Notes: generated from the sequence alone by a model not told the origin. A stretch of DNA of 32,426 bases from CAYJAD01 sp964369995 (GCA_964369995.1 CAYJHH010000015.1:1-32426), one strand, 5' to 3'. Shown: positions 1 to 8,646, counted from the stretch's first letter. Numbers and translations are program-made.

Positions 1-18
1 GGAAAGGGGAAGGGGGTC

Positions 19-68
19 TGGGGGAAGGGGAAAACCTTTTCTTCAGAAAAGGTTTTCCCCTTCCTCCC
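19..68. repeat. G-rich long hairpin, copy a
   Basis: The arms at 27-41 and 46-60 (GGGGAAAACCTTTTC and its exact complement) form a 15-bp stem with a 4-base loop, and pairing continues outward into the flanking G-run and C-run with a small bulge. A purine-only G-rich run precedes it. The same layout recurs at 1262-1345 before aguA, so it is a repeat family and not a single terminator. It lies 24 bases before the nspC start and could end an upstream gene or act in the nspC leader. Confidence 0.6.
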
Positions 69-91
69 GAAAAATCTAAATCTAAAATACA

Positions 92-1231
92 ATGAATATA
101 CATACCATACCCACCCCCAGTTATGTGCTTGATGAAAAAAAGCTGATAGAAAATTTAGAAATCTTGCATGGCGTACAACAGCGTACAGGCTGTAAGATTT
201 TATTGGCGCAAAAGGCTTTTTCCATGTTTTCTTGTTACAAAACCATTGGTCAGTACCTGTCGGGTACCACAGCCAGCGGTTTATATGAGGCACGCCTTGG
301 GCATGAAGAAATGGGCGGTGAAACGCATATTTTTTCGCCGGCTTATAAGGATGAAGATTTTACACATATTGTGGAAATTTGTAATCATATTGTGTTTAAC
401 TCTTTGCGACAGTTGGAAAAGTTTCGCCATCAATGCGGCACAGCATCCATTGGTTTGCGTATTAATCCGCAATGCTCCACACAGGGTGATCATGCCATAT
501 ATGATCCGTGTTCCCCTGGCAGTCGTCTTGGCATTGCCCGCGAAAATTTTGACATAAGCTGTCTACAAGGTAGCGGCGGCGCGGCTGTGGAAGGCTTGCA
601 TTTTCATACCCTTTGCGAGCAAAACTCCGATGATTTAGCCACTACCATACAAGCTGTTGAAGAGCAATTTGGTGATATTTTACATAAGGTAAAATGGCTC
701 AACATGGGCGGCGGTCATCATATTACTCGCCCTGATTATGATATTGGCTTATTGGAGAGCATCATCACGCGCATACAAAAGACCTACAATGTGCAAGTAT
801 ATTTAGAGCCCGGCGAGGCCATTGCATTGCGCGCCGGTTACCTTGTCTGCGAAGTGCTGGATATAGTAGAAAATAGCGGTATTACTACGCTTATTTTAGA
901 CGCATCCGCCGCATGCCATATGCCGGATGTTTTGGAAATGCCCTATCGGCCTCCGCTTAAAGATTCTGGTGAAGCAGGTGAAAAAGCGCATACATATAGG
1001 CTTTCTTCCTTCACTTGTTTGGCAGGAGATATCATAGGCGACTATAGTTTCGACACTCCTAGAAATATAGGTGATAGACTGATTTTTGAAGACATGGCCA
1101 TTTATTCCATGGTAAAAAATAACACGTTTAACGGTATTCCTTTACCGCATATTGTGAGTATGGATGCCAGTGGTCAGTGTCGTATGGTAAAATCCTTTGG
1201 CTATGAGGATTTTAAGCAGCGCCTGTCTTAA
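92..1231 (+). CDS. nspC: Carboxynorspermidine/carboxyspermidine decarboxylase
   Basis: A PLP-dependent fold-III decarboxylase, 379 aa, the usual length for NspC. It removes the carboxyl group of carboxy(nor)spermidine, the last step of the aspartate-semialdehyde-dependent spermidine pathway in the cytoplasm. The PLP lysine is K41 in LLAQKAF. The cofactor phosphate loop is GGGHH (206-210), followed by EPGEA (239-243). The catalytic cysteine and partner-subunit aspartate lie in CLAGDIIGDY (about 309-318). The product of aguA-aguB just downstream, putrescine, is the substrate of the preceding pathway enzyme, which would be outside the window to the left. The ATG at 92 has only an A-rich leader and no clear Shine-Dalgarno. 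It is kept because the protein begins at the expected HTIPTPSYVLDE motif. Confidence 0.93.
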   Translation: MNIHTIPTPSYVLDEKKLIENLEILHGVQQRTGCKILLAQKAFSMFSCYKTIGQYLSGTTASGLYEARLGHEEMGGETHIFSPAYKDEDFTHIVEICNHIVFNSLRQLEKFRHQCGTASIGLRINPQCSTQGDHAIYDPCSPGSRLGIARENFDISCLQGSGGAAVEGLHFHTLCEQNSDDLATTIQAVEEQFGDILHKVKWLNMGGGHHITRPDYDIGLLESIITRIQKTYNVQVYLEPGEAIALRAGYLVCEVLDIVENSGITTLILDASAACHMPDVLEMPYRPPLKDSGEAGEKAHTYRLSSFTCLAGDIIGDYSFDTPRNIGDRLIFEDMAIYSMVKNNTFNGIPLPHIVSMDASGQCRMVKSFGYEDFKQRLS

Positions 1232-1261
1232 ATAAGTTGCGCCGAGATATACATTTAGAGA

Positions 1262-1345
1262 GAAGCCCCCGCCGCCATAAAAAGTTTTTGAGGGAGGGGG
1301 TTTGGGGGAGGGAACTTTTTCAAAAAAGTTCCCCCCCCCAAAAAA
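1262..1345. repeat. G-rich long hairpin, copy b
   Basis: The arms GGGAACTTTTT (1310-1320) and AAAAAGTTCCC (1323-1333) form a hairpin preceded by a G-rich run (1290-1309) and followed by a C-run and a long A-rich stretch. The order of parts matches copy a at 19-68: G-run, stem with A/T-rich tip, C-run, A-rich leader, ATG. It may serve as the nspC terminator or as part of the aguA leader. Confidence 0.6.
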
Positions 1346-1401
1346 ATACAAACCTAAAAAAATAAACAAAAAACAAATAAAACAAAAAATAAAACATACA
1401 C

Positions 1402-2511
1402 ATGTCTAAAATAACTACTCCCCAACAAGACGGATTTATCATGCCCGCAGAGTTTGCGCCGCATGATGGTTGCCTTATGATTTGGCCTTGCCGATTAGGC
1501 TCGTGGCCGCATGAAGCTGAAGCCGGGCGCCGCGCTTTTGCAGAGGTGGCAAAGGGCATTGCGCGTTCAGAAAAAGTCTTTATGCTTGTGAGCAAGCAGG
1601 GCCTTACTTCTGCTCAGGAAGCTTTAGGTGCAGAGCCGCATATTGAGCTTATTCCCATGGAAAGTGATGATGCTTGGGCTCGGGATGTGGGGCCTACTTT
1701 TGTGGTAAATGCCCATGGTGAGCGGCGCGGTGTGGACTGGTTTTTTAATGCCTGGGGCGGTGACTTTGACGGCTTGTATGCGCAATGGGAGCAAGACGAT
1801 GCTGTGGCGGCAAAGTTTTGTGACTATCTTGGGGATGCATGTTACTCTGCTCGCCCCTTTGTACTGGAGGGCGGTGCCATTCATAGTGATGGAGAAGGTA
1901 CCATCTTGGTTACGGAAAGTTGTTTGCTTTCTGAGGGGCGCAACCCAAAGCTTAGCCGAGAGGCCATTGAAGAGCAGCTTTATACATACCTTGGCGCAGA
2001 GAAAATTATTTGGTTACCGCGCGGCATCCATAATGATGAAACCAATGAACATGTGGATAATGTGTGCGCTTTTGTGCGTCCCGGTGAAGTGGTGCTTGCT
2101 TGGACAGATGAGAAAGATGATCCGCAGTTTGCTCTCTCCCAAGCCTGCTTTGAGACCTTGAAAAATAGTCATGATGCCAAGGGGCGTTCTTTTATGGTGC
2201 ATAAGCTGCCCATTCCCAAAGAGCCTATTTGCATTACTGAAGAAGATCTCACGGGCTATGTGTTTGCTGAGGGTGAAGATTTCAGAGAATTAGGAGAGCG
2301 TTTAGCGGCTTCCTATGTGAATTTTTACATCTCCAATGGGCATATTCTTTTGCCACAATTTGGAGATGTGCACGATGCCTTAGCCGTAGAAATTTTGGCA
2401 AAACTGTTTCCAGAGCGAAAAATATTACCCATTGCCGCGCGAGATATTTTGGTGGGCGGAGGTAATATTCATTGCATTACTCAACAAATACCACAAAAAA
2501 AACAAGGATAG
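1402..2511 (+). CDS. aguA: Agmatine deiminase
   Basis: A guanidino-group hydrolase of the peptidyl-arginine-deiminase/agmatine deiminase superfamily, 369 aa, the family's normal size. It converts agmatine to N-carbamoylputrescine and ammonia. The N-terminal MPAEFAPHDGCLMIWP is the family signature, the substrate-site block WARDVGPTFV lies near residues 93-102, and the nucleophile is C358 in GGGNIHCITQQIP at the C-terminus. It is followed after 3 bases by aguB, giving the complete two-step agmatine-to-putrescine route. The ATG at 1402 has no recognisable Shine-Dalgarno and sits behind an almost C/G-free A-rich leader. The second ATG at 1441 starts at the conserved MPAEF block and is a possible alternative. 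Confidence 0.95.
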   Translation: MSKITTPQQDGFIMPAEFAPHDGCLMIWPCRLGSWPHEAEAGRRAFAEVAKGIARSEKVFMLVSKQGLTSAQEALGAEPHIELIPMESDDAWARDVGPTFVVNAHGERRGVDWFFNAWGGDFDGLYAQWEQDDAVAAKFCDYLGDACYSARPFVLEGGAIHSDGEGTILVTESCLLSEGRNPKLSREAIEEQLYTYLGAEKIIWLPRGIHNDETNEHVDNVCAFVRPGEVVLAWTDEKDDPQFALSQACFETLKNSHDAKGRSFMVHKLPIPKEPICITEEDLTGYVFAEGEDFRELGERLAASYVNFYISNGHILLPQFGDVHDALAVEILAKLFPERKILPIAARDILVGGGNIHCITQQIPQKKQG

Positions 2512-2514
2512 CCC

Positions 2515-3390
2515 ATGCGTAACGTCACTCTTAGTGCAGTACAAATGCGCTGCACAGCAAATGTTTTTGAAAATATAGACAATGCTACCACAAAGGTACG
2601 CGAAGCCGCCGCCTTGGGAGCGCAAATCATACTTTTACCGGAACTTTTTGAGCGTCCTTACTTTTGCCAAGAGCGCCGCTATGAATACTATGATTATGCA
2701 TTGCCTGTGGCAGAAAATCCTGCCGTACAGCGCATGAATGCCCTTGCCAAAGAATTGCACGTGGTTTTACCGGTGAGCATTTATGAGCGTGCAGGCAATA
2801 GACTGTTTAATACCGTAGTTATGATTGATGCTGGCGGTGAAATTCTAGGTATTTATCGCAAAACCCATATTCCTGACGATCATTACTATCAAGAAAAATT
2901 TTATTTCACGCCGGGTGATACAGGCTTTAAAGTATGGGATACAGCCTTTGCTAAAGTGGGCGTGGGTATTTGTTGGGATCAATGGTTTCCCGAAACAGCA
3001 CGCTCCATGGCGCTTATGGGTGCAGAAGTCTTACTTTACCCCACAGCCATTGGCTCAGAACCCATTTTAGATTGCGACTCCATGCCCCATTGGCAAAGGG
3101 TTATGCAGGGGCATGCAGCGGCCAATATCATGCCCTTGGTAGCAGCCAATCGCATTGGCTTAGAATACGTACAACCTTGTGAAGCCAATGGCGGGCAAAG
3201 CTCCTCTTTAAACTTTTACGGTTCTTCTTTTATTACCGATGCCACAGGTGAAAAAGTCACAGAAGCGGGCCGCGAAGAAGAAAGAATTCTTTGCGCAGAA
3301 TTTGACTTAGACGAACTGGCTCAAAATCGCCTGCATTGGGGTTTATTCAGGGACAGGCGCCCACATTGTTATAAAATTATTGCTGAATAA
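2515..3390 (+). CDS. aguB: N-carbamoylputrescine amidohydrolase
   Basis: A nitrilase-superfamily amidase, 291 aa, that hydrolyses N-carbamoylputrescine to putrescine, CO2 and ammonia. The Glu-Lys-Cys triad is visible: E43 in LLPELFERPYF, K116 in YRKTHIP and C153 in GVGICWDQWFPE. The sequence around RPYFCQ and the HIPDDHYYQEKFYF block are characteristic of AguB within the nitrilase group. An AAGGA sequence inside the end of aguA supports the ATG at 2515, and the 3-base spacing implies translational coupling. Putrescine made here would feed the carboxynorspermidine route completed by nspC. Confidence 0.95.
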   Translation: MRNVTLSAVQMRCTANVFENIDNATTKVREAAALGAQIILLPELFERPYFCQERRYEYYDYALPVAENPAVQRMNALAKELHVVLPVSIYERAGNRLFNTVVMIDAGGEILGIYRKTHIPDDHYYQEKFYFTPGDTGFKVWDTAFAKVGVGICWDQWFPETARSMALMGAEVLLYPTAIGSEPILDCDSMPHWQRVMQGHAAANIMPLVAANRIGLEYVQPCEANGGQSSSLNFYGSSFITDATGEKVTEAGREEERILCAEFDLDELAQNRLHWGLFRDRRPHCYKIIAE

Positions 3391-3438
3391 TAATTTTGTG
3401 GGAAGCTATTTCTCATGAAAGTATATAACAAAACAACA

Positions 3439-3476
3439 GAAAATCCCCAAAGGCTCATGTGCTTTTGGGGATTTTC
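3439..3476. terminator. Bidirectional terminator after aguB
   Basis: The arms GAAAATCCCCAAAGGC (3439-3454) and GCTTTTGGGGATTTTC (3461-3476) pair with one mismatch around a 6-base loop. It lies between the convergent aguB and lipoprotein genes, with A-rich and T-rich flanks that suit termination from both sides. Confidence 0.8.
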
Positions 3477-3510
3477 TTCAAATGTACTCACTCTATCCAT
3501 ACAACATATA

Positions 3511-4611
3511 TTATTGTGCGGGCGGCGACGTGGCAGGTTGCGTTGTGGATTCTGTCACCACAAGCTGTACTGGCGTGGCATGCACCACTGCAGGTGAGGC
3601 TTGTGCTGGAGAAGCTTCGGTATGACTAGGGGCAGGACTTGCAGGGACAGCTTTAGATTGCACAGGTTGCACACGTTGCGTGGACTGCGTGGACTGCGCG
3701 GACTGTGAGGATTGCGCAGGCTGTACAGGGGCAGCAGGCACATAATTTACCTTACTCTTGGCCTTTGGCACAACGGGGCTGGCCTCTTGCCCTTGTGGTG
3801 TAGATAACACTACGGGAACTGCATGGGTAACAGCTGGCTGTGTCGCTTCAGTTTTTTCAGCTGAGGGTTGCATGGCTTTTTCAGCTTGTACAGGGGCAGC
3901 TTGTGCAGTTTCGGCCGAACCCGATTGCACAGCCTCAGCTTGTGCAGCTTCAGACTGCTTAGAATCTATTTCTTTATGTTCTGCCTGCGTGGGCTCTGCC
4001 CGCTTAGGTTCAGAAATCTCCATGTTTTTTTCCACAGACGCATCATCGGTATTTTTCACAAGCACAGAGGCTTTATCATTTGTGTCAAAACGTGTTGAAT
4101 CCTTTTTACGCTTAAACGACTCTATATCTTCATGACTTTCAAGTATGGTGGGCTCACCAGGTAAAGCAGGCGCAATGCGCGGAAATGCTTTAATTTCCAC
4201 CGCAGCTTGAATGCCTATCACCGCAATTTTTTCTTCAATATTTTTAGCAATAAAAGAGGCCCAGCGCGGAAAATCCTGTGGAATATTACCAGATTGTTCA
4301 GAATAATCTTCATCGGTGCTATCTTTATAGCGTATGGTATAGGCCGTTGCAGAATAGTCCACTTCAAGTAAAACCTGCTCGCCGCGCCATTTATTGGTAG
4401 CATAAATGAGCCCTGGCGCCCTATCTTGAGCACGCCACTTGGCCGCATGTATACCCGAAAAAATGGCATCACGCACTTCTACAATACTAGGCGTATACTC
4501 AGCTACCACCACGGCTCTAGGTTCTTGCACTTGCACAGTAGAACGGCTCGCCGTACAGCCCCAAGAGCTTGTCATGGCAAGTAAACACATAAGCCATATT
4601 CTTTTTTTCAT
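3511..4611 (-). CDS. Putative lipoprotein with Gln/Ala/Ser/Pro-rich C-terminal tail
   Basis: 366 aa. The N-terminus is a signal peptide ending in SSWGC with the predicted lipidated cysteine at C19, so it is probably anchored in the outer or inner membrane facing the periplasm. Residues about 35-140 form a compact domain with IHAAKW, GLIYATNKW and an IPRY-like NIPQDFPRWASFIAKNIEEKI ending. This looks like a small conserved lipoprotein domain seen in several proteobacteria, though I cannot name it with certainty. From about residue 185 to the end the chain is low complexity, built from short repeats of A, Q, S, T, P, V and E (for example SSQSAQSTQSTQ), which would be unstructured and could span the periplasm. 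A clear AAGGAGA stands before the ATG. The function is unknown. The two-part build, a domain plus a flexible tail, is the main clue. Confidence 0.75.
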   Translation of the reverse strand: MKKRIWLMCLLAMTSSWGCTASRSTVQVQEPRAVVVAEYTPSIVEVRDAIFSGIHAAKWRAQDRAPGLIYATNKWRGEQVLLEVDYSATAYTIRYKDSTDEDYSEQSGNIPQDFPRWASFIAKNIEEKIAVIGIQAAVEIKAFPRIAPALPGEPTILESHEDIESFKRKKDSTRFDTNDKASVLVKNTDDASVEKNMEISEPKRAEPTQAEHKEIDSKQSEAAQAEAVQSGSAETAQAAPVQAEKAMQPSAEKTEATQPAVTHAVPVVLSTPQGQEASPVVPKAKSKVNYVPAAPVQPAQSSQSAQSTQSTQRVQPVQSKAVPASPAPSHTEASPAQASPAVVHATPVQLVVTESTTQPATSPPAQ

Positions 4612-4745
4612 ACAGTCTCCTTCGCATCCAATACCAATGAATACGACTGAATATTATAAACACTTTCCCCAGCACAAGCAAGGACACATCCCCTGAGCAT
4701 CCCCGAAGAAAAACATTTAACAGGGTAGAATAATTTTTGTTTATC

Positions 4746-5029
4746 TAGTCGAACCTGAAAAACGTGTTTCCACACATTTTTCAAAAAAGCACGCTCACTC
4801 CAAATTCCCCTTTCGGGGACGCCAGAAGTAAAGTCTGGCTTATTTTACGTGGCGGCAAGTCATGCACAAGGCATGCCTTGAATAGTCAACACTGAAAAAT
4901 CGTATTTTATATGTCTAAACTTTGCCTGAAAACGAATTCCATTCGTTTATTTCTGGTAAAGTTTATCAAGGCATATGAACTAAAAAAATTATTTTTACCA
5001 ATATTTAACTACTTTTTCAGTGTCAACTA
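4746..5029 (+). repeat. Structured interspersed repeat, copy 1 (about 284 bp)
   Basis: It begins TAGTCGAACCTGAAAAA and ends TTTTTCAGTGTCAACTA, an imperfect terminal inverted repeat bounded by TA. A third related sequence, TAGTCAACACTGAAAAA, lies inside at 4883. Hairpins run in order: GAAAAA/TTTTTC, CCCC-TTTC-GGGG, GCCAGA/TCTGGC, CATGC/GCATG, and a nested stem around ACGAATtccATTCGT. It is the most diverged of the complete copies and the only one whose left end still clearly matches the inverted terminus. It fills most of the gene-free stretch 4612-5060, between the start of the lipoprotein gene and the end of the response-regulator gene. Confidence 0.85.
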
Positions 5030-5060
5030 TCTAAGCTGACAAAGTTCTTGTACGCAACAA

Positions 5061-6461
5061 CTAAGAGATATTATGCTTTTTAAGTAATTCATAAAAATGC
5101 CCGCGTGACACCCCAGCTATGGCGGCACAAGCGCGAATATCACCTTTATTTTGCTCTAAAATTCTTTGTACATAGGTATGTTCTGTATATTTTTTCCATT
5201 CTTTAAGGGTAGGTGTACCCTCATGAGTAGACACAAAAAAAGCCCCTTGCAAAACCGGCGGCGCGCTTTGCTCTTCTTCCTTCACGCGATCACGCACCAC
5301 AGCCACACGTATGTCTGTGGGTAAATGCACGGCATATAATTCTTGCTCCTCCTTGGCCACGATACAAGCTCTTTCCACTGTATGAATGAGCTCACGCACA
5401 TTACCAGGCCAAGCATAGGCCATAAGTGCTTTTAAGCAGCTTGTATTAAAGCTCTTTATGGGTAAGGACTTTTTCTTGCAAAAATTAATCATGGTGTATT
5501 CTGCTAAAGCCGGTATGTCTTCTTTGCGCTCACGCAAAGGGGGAATGCGAATGGTAAGCCCCTGTAAACGATACAGAAGATCATCTCTAAAATGCCCGTC
5601 CTTAGCCATGGCGCTCAAATCTTTATTGGTGGCAGCCACAAGGCGAAAATCACTGGGAACCTCTTCTACCACACCCACAGGACGAAAACGCCGTAACTCT
5701 AAAGCACGTAAAAATACTTTTTGCATAGATAAAGGCAATTCCCCCATTTCGTCTAAAAAAAGTGTGCCTCCATGAGCTTTAAGCAACAAGCCTTCTTTAG
5801 ATTTTTCAGCCCCAGTAAAAGCCCCGCGCGCATGCCCAAAAAGATGACTTTCCACCAAGTTTTCTGTCAATGCGGCGCAATCCACCGTAATAAAAGCTTC
5901 GGCACATCGCTCAGAGTTTTTATGCAATAATCGCGCAAAAAGTTCCTTTCCTGTACCTGTTTCCCCATAAATAAGCACGTTGGCACCCGAATGCGCCGCC
6001 TCTTGCACACGAGCTAACGCCGCCAATAAAGCCGGACTTGACCCCACAAGGCCTTCACGTTGCAAAATGGCTTCTGCACCATCGACGCCGCGGTTATGCC
6101 TATAGCCTAGGCTTTGTTCGAGCACAGCGCTTATTTCTTGCATATGTAAGGGCTTACATAAAAATTCCCACGCACCAGAACGCAAAGCTCTTTCGGCAAT
6201 ATCACCGTTGGCAAACTCTGTCATAATAAGAACATGAGGTTTTTGGGGCAAGGCAAGCACCTCGCGCATGCGTGCTATCCCATCGCCATCAGGTAAGGTT
6301 TTTTCCAATAAAACCACATCTACACCTGCAGCACCAAGAGCTAAACCTTGCGCAAGACTGGTGGCATGTAAAACCTTAAATCCCAAAGGTAGGCTTACCC
6401 TATCCACAAGTTCATGAAGTTTTTCATCCCTATCTATAATGAGCAAAGTGGGAACAGACAT
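5061..6461 (-). CDS. Sigma-54-dependent response regulator (NtrC family) with altered receiver
   Basis: 466 aa with the three classical parts: receiver (1-120), AAA+ sigma-54 interaction domain (about 135-365) and a Fis-type helix-turn-helix at the C-terminus (ACAAIAGVSRGHFYELLKKH). Walker A is GETGTGKE (166-173), the sigma-54 contact loop GAFTGA is at 213-218 and Walker B is TLFLDE (233-238), so the output machinery looks intact. In the receiver, acidic residues D10 and D12 and lysine K103 are present, but the phospho-acceptor position is E53 (VVLLEKTLPDGDG), where Asp is expected. It may be constitutively active-like, or regulated without phosphorylation. No adjacent histidine kinase is present. 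The large hybrid kinase at 14949 is not linked to it. Targets are unknown. Confidence 0.9.
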   Translation of the reverse strand: MSVPTLLIIDRDEKLHELVDRVSLPLGFKVLHATSLAQGLALGAAGVDVVLLEKTLPDGDGIARMREVLALPQKPHVLIMTEFANGDIAERALRSGAWEFLCKPLHMQEISAVLEQSLGYRHNRGVDGAEAILQREGLVGSSPALLAALARVQEAAHSGANVLIYGETGTGKELFARLLHKNSERCAEAFITVDCAALTENLVESHLFGHARGAFTGAEKSKEGLLLKAHGGTLFLDEMGELPLSMQKVFLRALELRRFRPVGVVEEVPSDFRLVAATNKDLSAMAKDGHFRDDLLYRLQGLTIRIPPLRERKEDIPALAEYTMINFCKKKSLPIKSFNTSCLKALMAYAWPGNVRELIHTVERACIVAKEEQELYAVHLPTDIRVAVVRDRVKEEEQSAPPVLQGAFFVSTHEGTPTLKEWKKYTEHTYVQRILEQNKGDIRACAAIAGVSRGHFYELLKKHNIS

Positions 6462-6959
6462 AGATCAACACTCCTCTATGATCAAAATTTTCAAAACGCA
6501 TGAAAACACGCTTTAAAAAAAGCGCACGCAGGTATTTTTACCAAAAACACAAATGCTTACAAGAAGTATTCTTCTGAATGAAAGAAATTTTTACTGCACA
6601 TACAAAAATTACTCCCCTCCTATAATACATAATCACGCTTTTGACTCTGTCATACTTTTCAGAAAATTTGTCATTTTTTTCTGAATTTATATTTTTAGCA
6701 AGTCCCCAAAAATTTGCTCATGGCTGAAACTGCTGATGAAATAACAAAAAAAACACCAACGCCTTCATGAAAAAAGTAGGCATGTTTTTTGTAATACACT
6801 ACCCAAACAAGATTCTTACCCCCATAACCATGGGGACGGTTACAGCAAGATACAGATTTTTGTAATGCGCTTTTTCGATACGGTTTCTTCTCGCATGTTT
6901 TTTACACGAATGTGATTGGGTACACGGCGCTAACGCAAAAAATTATGATAATTATTCGC

Positions 6960-7100
6960 GTCGTCGAGAGAAGAGAGCGCTCTCTTCTCCTCCTCTAAAG
7001 CGGATAGATATTCTTCTGTCCTGCTTAGGGTGAGTCTTCCCATCATCCCCGCTTCAACAAAAGCCACAACTTTGGGATCGAGGGTTGTGGCTTTTCTCCT
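6960..7100 (+). ncRNA. Candidate structured small RNA with intrinsic terminator
   Basis: The 805-base stretch 6462-7266 holds no convincing gene. Within it four hairpins follow each other on the plus strand: a perfect 22-base palindrome (6968-6989, GAGAAGAGAGC and complement), AAGCGGA with TCC-T-GCTT (6998-7026), GGGTGA with TCATCC (7028-7048), and AAGCCACAAC with GTTGTGGCTT (7061-7093) followed by a T-rich tail, which looks like an intrinsic terminator. A weak sigma-54-like element (GG-N10-GC at 6833-6846) lies upstream. I match it to no known RNA family. It could equally be the untranslated end of an unrecognised transcript. Confidence 0.4.
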
Positions 7101-7200
7101 CTTTATAAAAGGTAAGGCTCAGTTTTCCTTACAGGTAGGATAACATTCATTTTTTATCCATAGCCCTATTTTTATTTATTAAAACTTTGCACGTACCTTG

Positions 7201-7248
7201 CTCATAATAAAGCCCCTTTTATACACATAAAAGGGGCTTTATTATGAG
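7201..7248. terminator. Long perfect hairpin terminator
   Basis: A perfect 22-bp inverted repeat (7201-7222 and 7227-7248) around the loop ACAC, with core AAGCCCCTTTTAT. On the minus strand it lies 18 bases beyond the stop of the AI-2E family gene and acts as its terminator. The stem is GC-rich in the middle and A/T-rich at the base. Confidence 0.8.
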
Positions 7249-7266
7249 CGCTAGTACGCTGTTACC

Positions 7267-8412
7267 TTAGGATTTTTCTTCATCGGTATCAGCTACAGTA
7301 ATATGAACATGGTGACTTTCATTTTTTACCAAGACCACAGCTGGCGTTTCAGGTTCACTTAGTTCTTTATCCTCTTCAATATTATACTCCCGAATAAAAA
7401 TATCCCAGCATGTTATAAACAACACCGCCAACAAGGGGCCAATAATAAAACCATTCATGCCAAGTAAAGCAAAGCCCCCAAGGGTGGAAAGCAGCACCAA
7501 GTAGTCAGGTAAGCGTGTATCTCTGCCCACCAAGATGGGGCGTAAAACATTGTCCACCAGTCCGATAACAGCCACGCCAAAAACGGTTAAAATAATGGCA
7601 GATTGCACATCTCCCGTGGCAAAAAAGTATATGGCCACGGGCGCCCATACAAGGCCGGCGCCAATCATAGGCACCAAGGATAATAAGGTCATCACCCCGC
7701 CCCAAAGTATGGGGGCTTGTACGTCCAAAAACCAAAAAATAAGGCCGCCAAGCATACCTTGCACTATGGCTACCACCAAAGAACCATTAATGGTGGCTTT
7801 GGTTACTTCAGAAATTTTTTGAAAGAGCATGGCTTCACGCCTATCGCCCAAGGGTAAAGCTTTATGCAGTACATGAATAATAAATTTCTTATCACGCAAG
7901 GTGAAGAAGGAAATATATAATAAAAGCCCCACTTGAGCGATAATATTCACTGTTTCCGTGCCTATAGATACGGCTTGCTGCCCAATATACTTACTCAAAA
8001 AGATAACTAATTCCGTAAGCTTACCTTGTAATCCTTGGGGGTTAATATTCATTTTATCCATATATTCTTGTACTAAAGGAAAAGAAGTTTTTACCTTTTC
8101 AAAATAGGCATTCACATCAATATCCCCAGTGCTCAGCCCTTGATATACCGCAAGGCCTTGCTCTAAAAACTCACTGGCAATGAACATAAAAGGAATAACC
8201 ACAATGAAAATGGTTATAAAAAGTGTTAATAACGATGCAATATTAGGACTTTTAGTCACTTTAAGAAAATAATTTTGCACTTGGGAAAAAATAATAGTTA
8301 TGGCCACAGACCAAAAAATAATGCCAAAAAATGGAAACATTAACACCAAAAAAGCCAAGGTAACAATGACAAGGAGCCATATAAAAGACTTATATTCCAT
8401 ATTTGCATTCAT
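7267..8412 (-). CDS. AI-2E family transporter (membrane permease)
   Basis: About 381 aa, the usual length for the AI-2E/YdiK/PerM family (PF01594). Hydrophobic segments are visible at about 10-50, 65-90, 150-180, 210-235, 240-275, 280-310 and 320-345. The family pattern is present in the last third (GGVMTLLSLVPMIGAGLVWAP, then VIGLVDNVLRPILVG and GFIIGPLLAVLF). The C-terminal 40 residues are soluble and acidic. The family includes autoinducer-2 exporters, sodium/proton antiporters and uncharacterised permeases, so the substrate is not assigned. The start is set at the ATG ending at 8412 because GAGG stands 8 bases before it. A GTG three codons upstream would overlap that Shine-Dalgarno. It is divergent from cysC. 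Confidence 0.88.
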   Translation of the reverse strand: MNANMEYKSFIWLLVIVTLAFLVLMFPFFGIIFWSVAITIIFSQVQNYFLKVTKSPNIASLLTLFITIFIVVIPFMFIASEFLEQGLAVYQGLSTGDIDVNAYFEKVKTSFPLVQEYMDKMNINPQGLQGKLTELVIFLSKYIGQQAVSIGTETVNIIAQVGLLLYISFFTLRDKKFIIHVLHKALPLGDRREAMLFQKISEVTKATINGSLVVAIVQGMLGGLIFWFLDVQAPILWGGVMTLLSLVPMIGAGLVWAPVAIYFFATGDVQSAIILTVFGVAVIGLVDNVLRPILVGRDTRLPDYLVLLSTLGGFALLGMNGFIIGPLLAVLFITCWDIFIREYNIEEDKELSEPETPAVVLVKNESHHVHITVADTDEEKS

Positions 8413-8549
8413 ATATTTCACCTCAATAAAAAGAATAAATTTACACTAACTACAGCATAAGACTAGAAAATTTCATTTAAAAAGTAAAGATATATTCCAT
8501 GGCTCACTTTGTGCTAAGGTTTTACGCTGCACTTGGCTATGGCAAAGAG

Positions 8550-8578
8550 TTGACAAGCAAGCTTTGGTTTTGCATCTT
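8550..8578 (+). promoter_or_regulatory. Possible sigma-70 promoter of cysC
   Basis: TTGACA (8550-8555), a 17-bp spacer and CATCTT (8573-8578). The -35 is perfect and the -10 weak. It lies about 70 bases before the cysC start, in the 234-base gap shared with the divergent permease gene. Confidence 0.35.
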
Positions 8579-8646
8579 TCATCTGTGTATAAAAATGAGT
8601 TTTAACCAGTGCCATTATTCCCTCTAACCCGTGGTGATGTACATTT

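Noticed and set aside
3415..3597. Plus-strand 60-residue frame after aguB
   Set aside because: It runs straight through the bidirectional terminator and the end of the lipoprotein gene and resembles no protein.
4746..5029. CRISPR array
   Set aside because: The repeats are long, scattered singly, contain hairpins and lack regular spacers. No cas gene is present.
6832..6847. Sigma-54 promoter before the candidate small RNA
   Set aside because: GG-N10-GC spacing is right, but -24 is GGGGACG and -12 is CAGCA, too weak to call as a feature.
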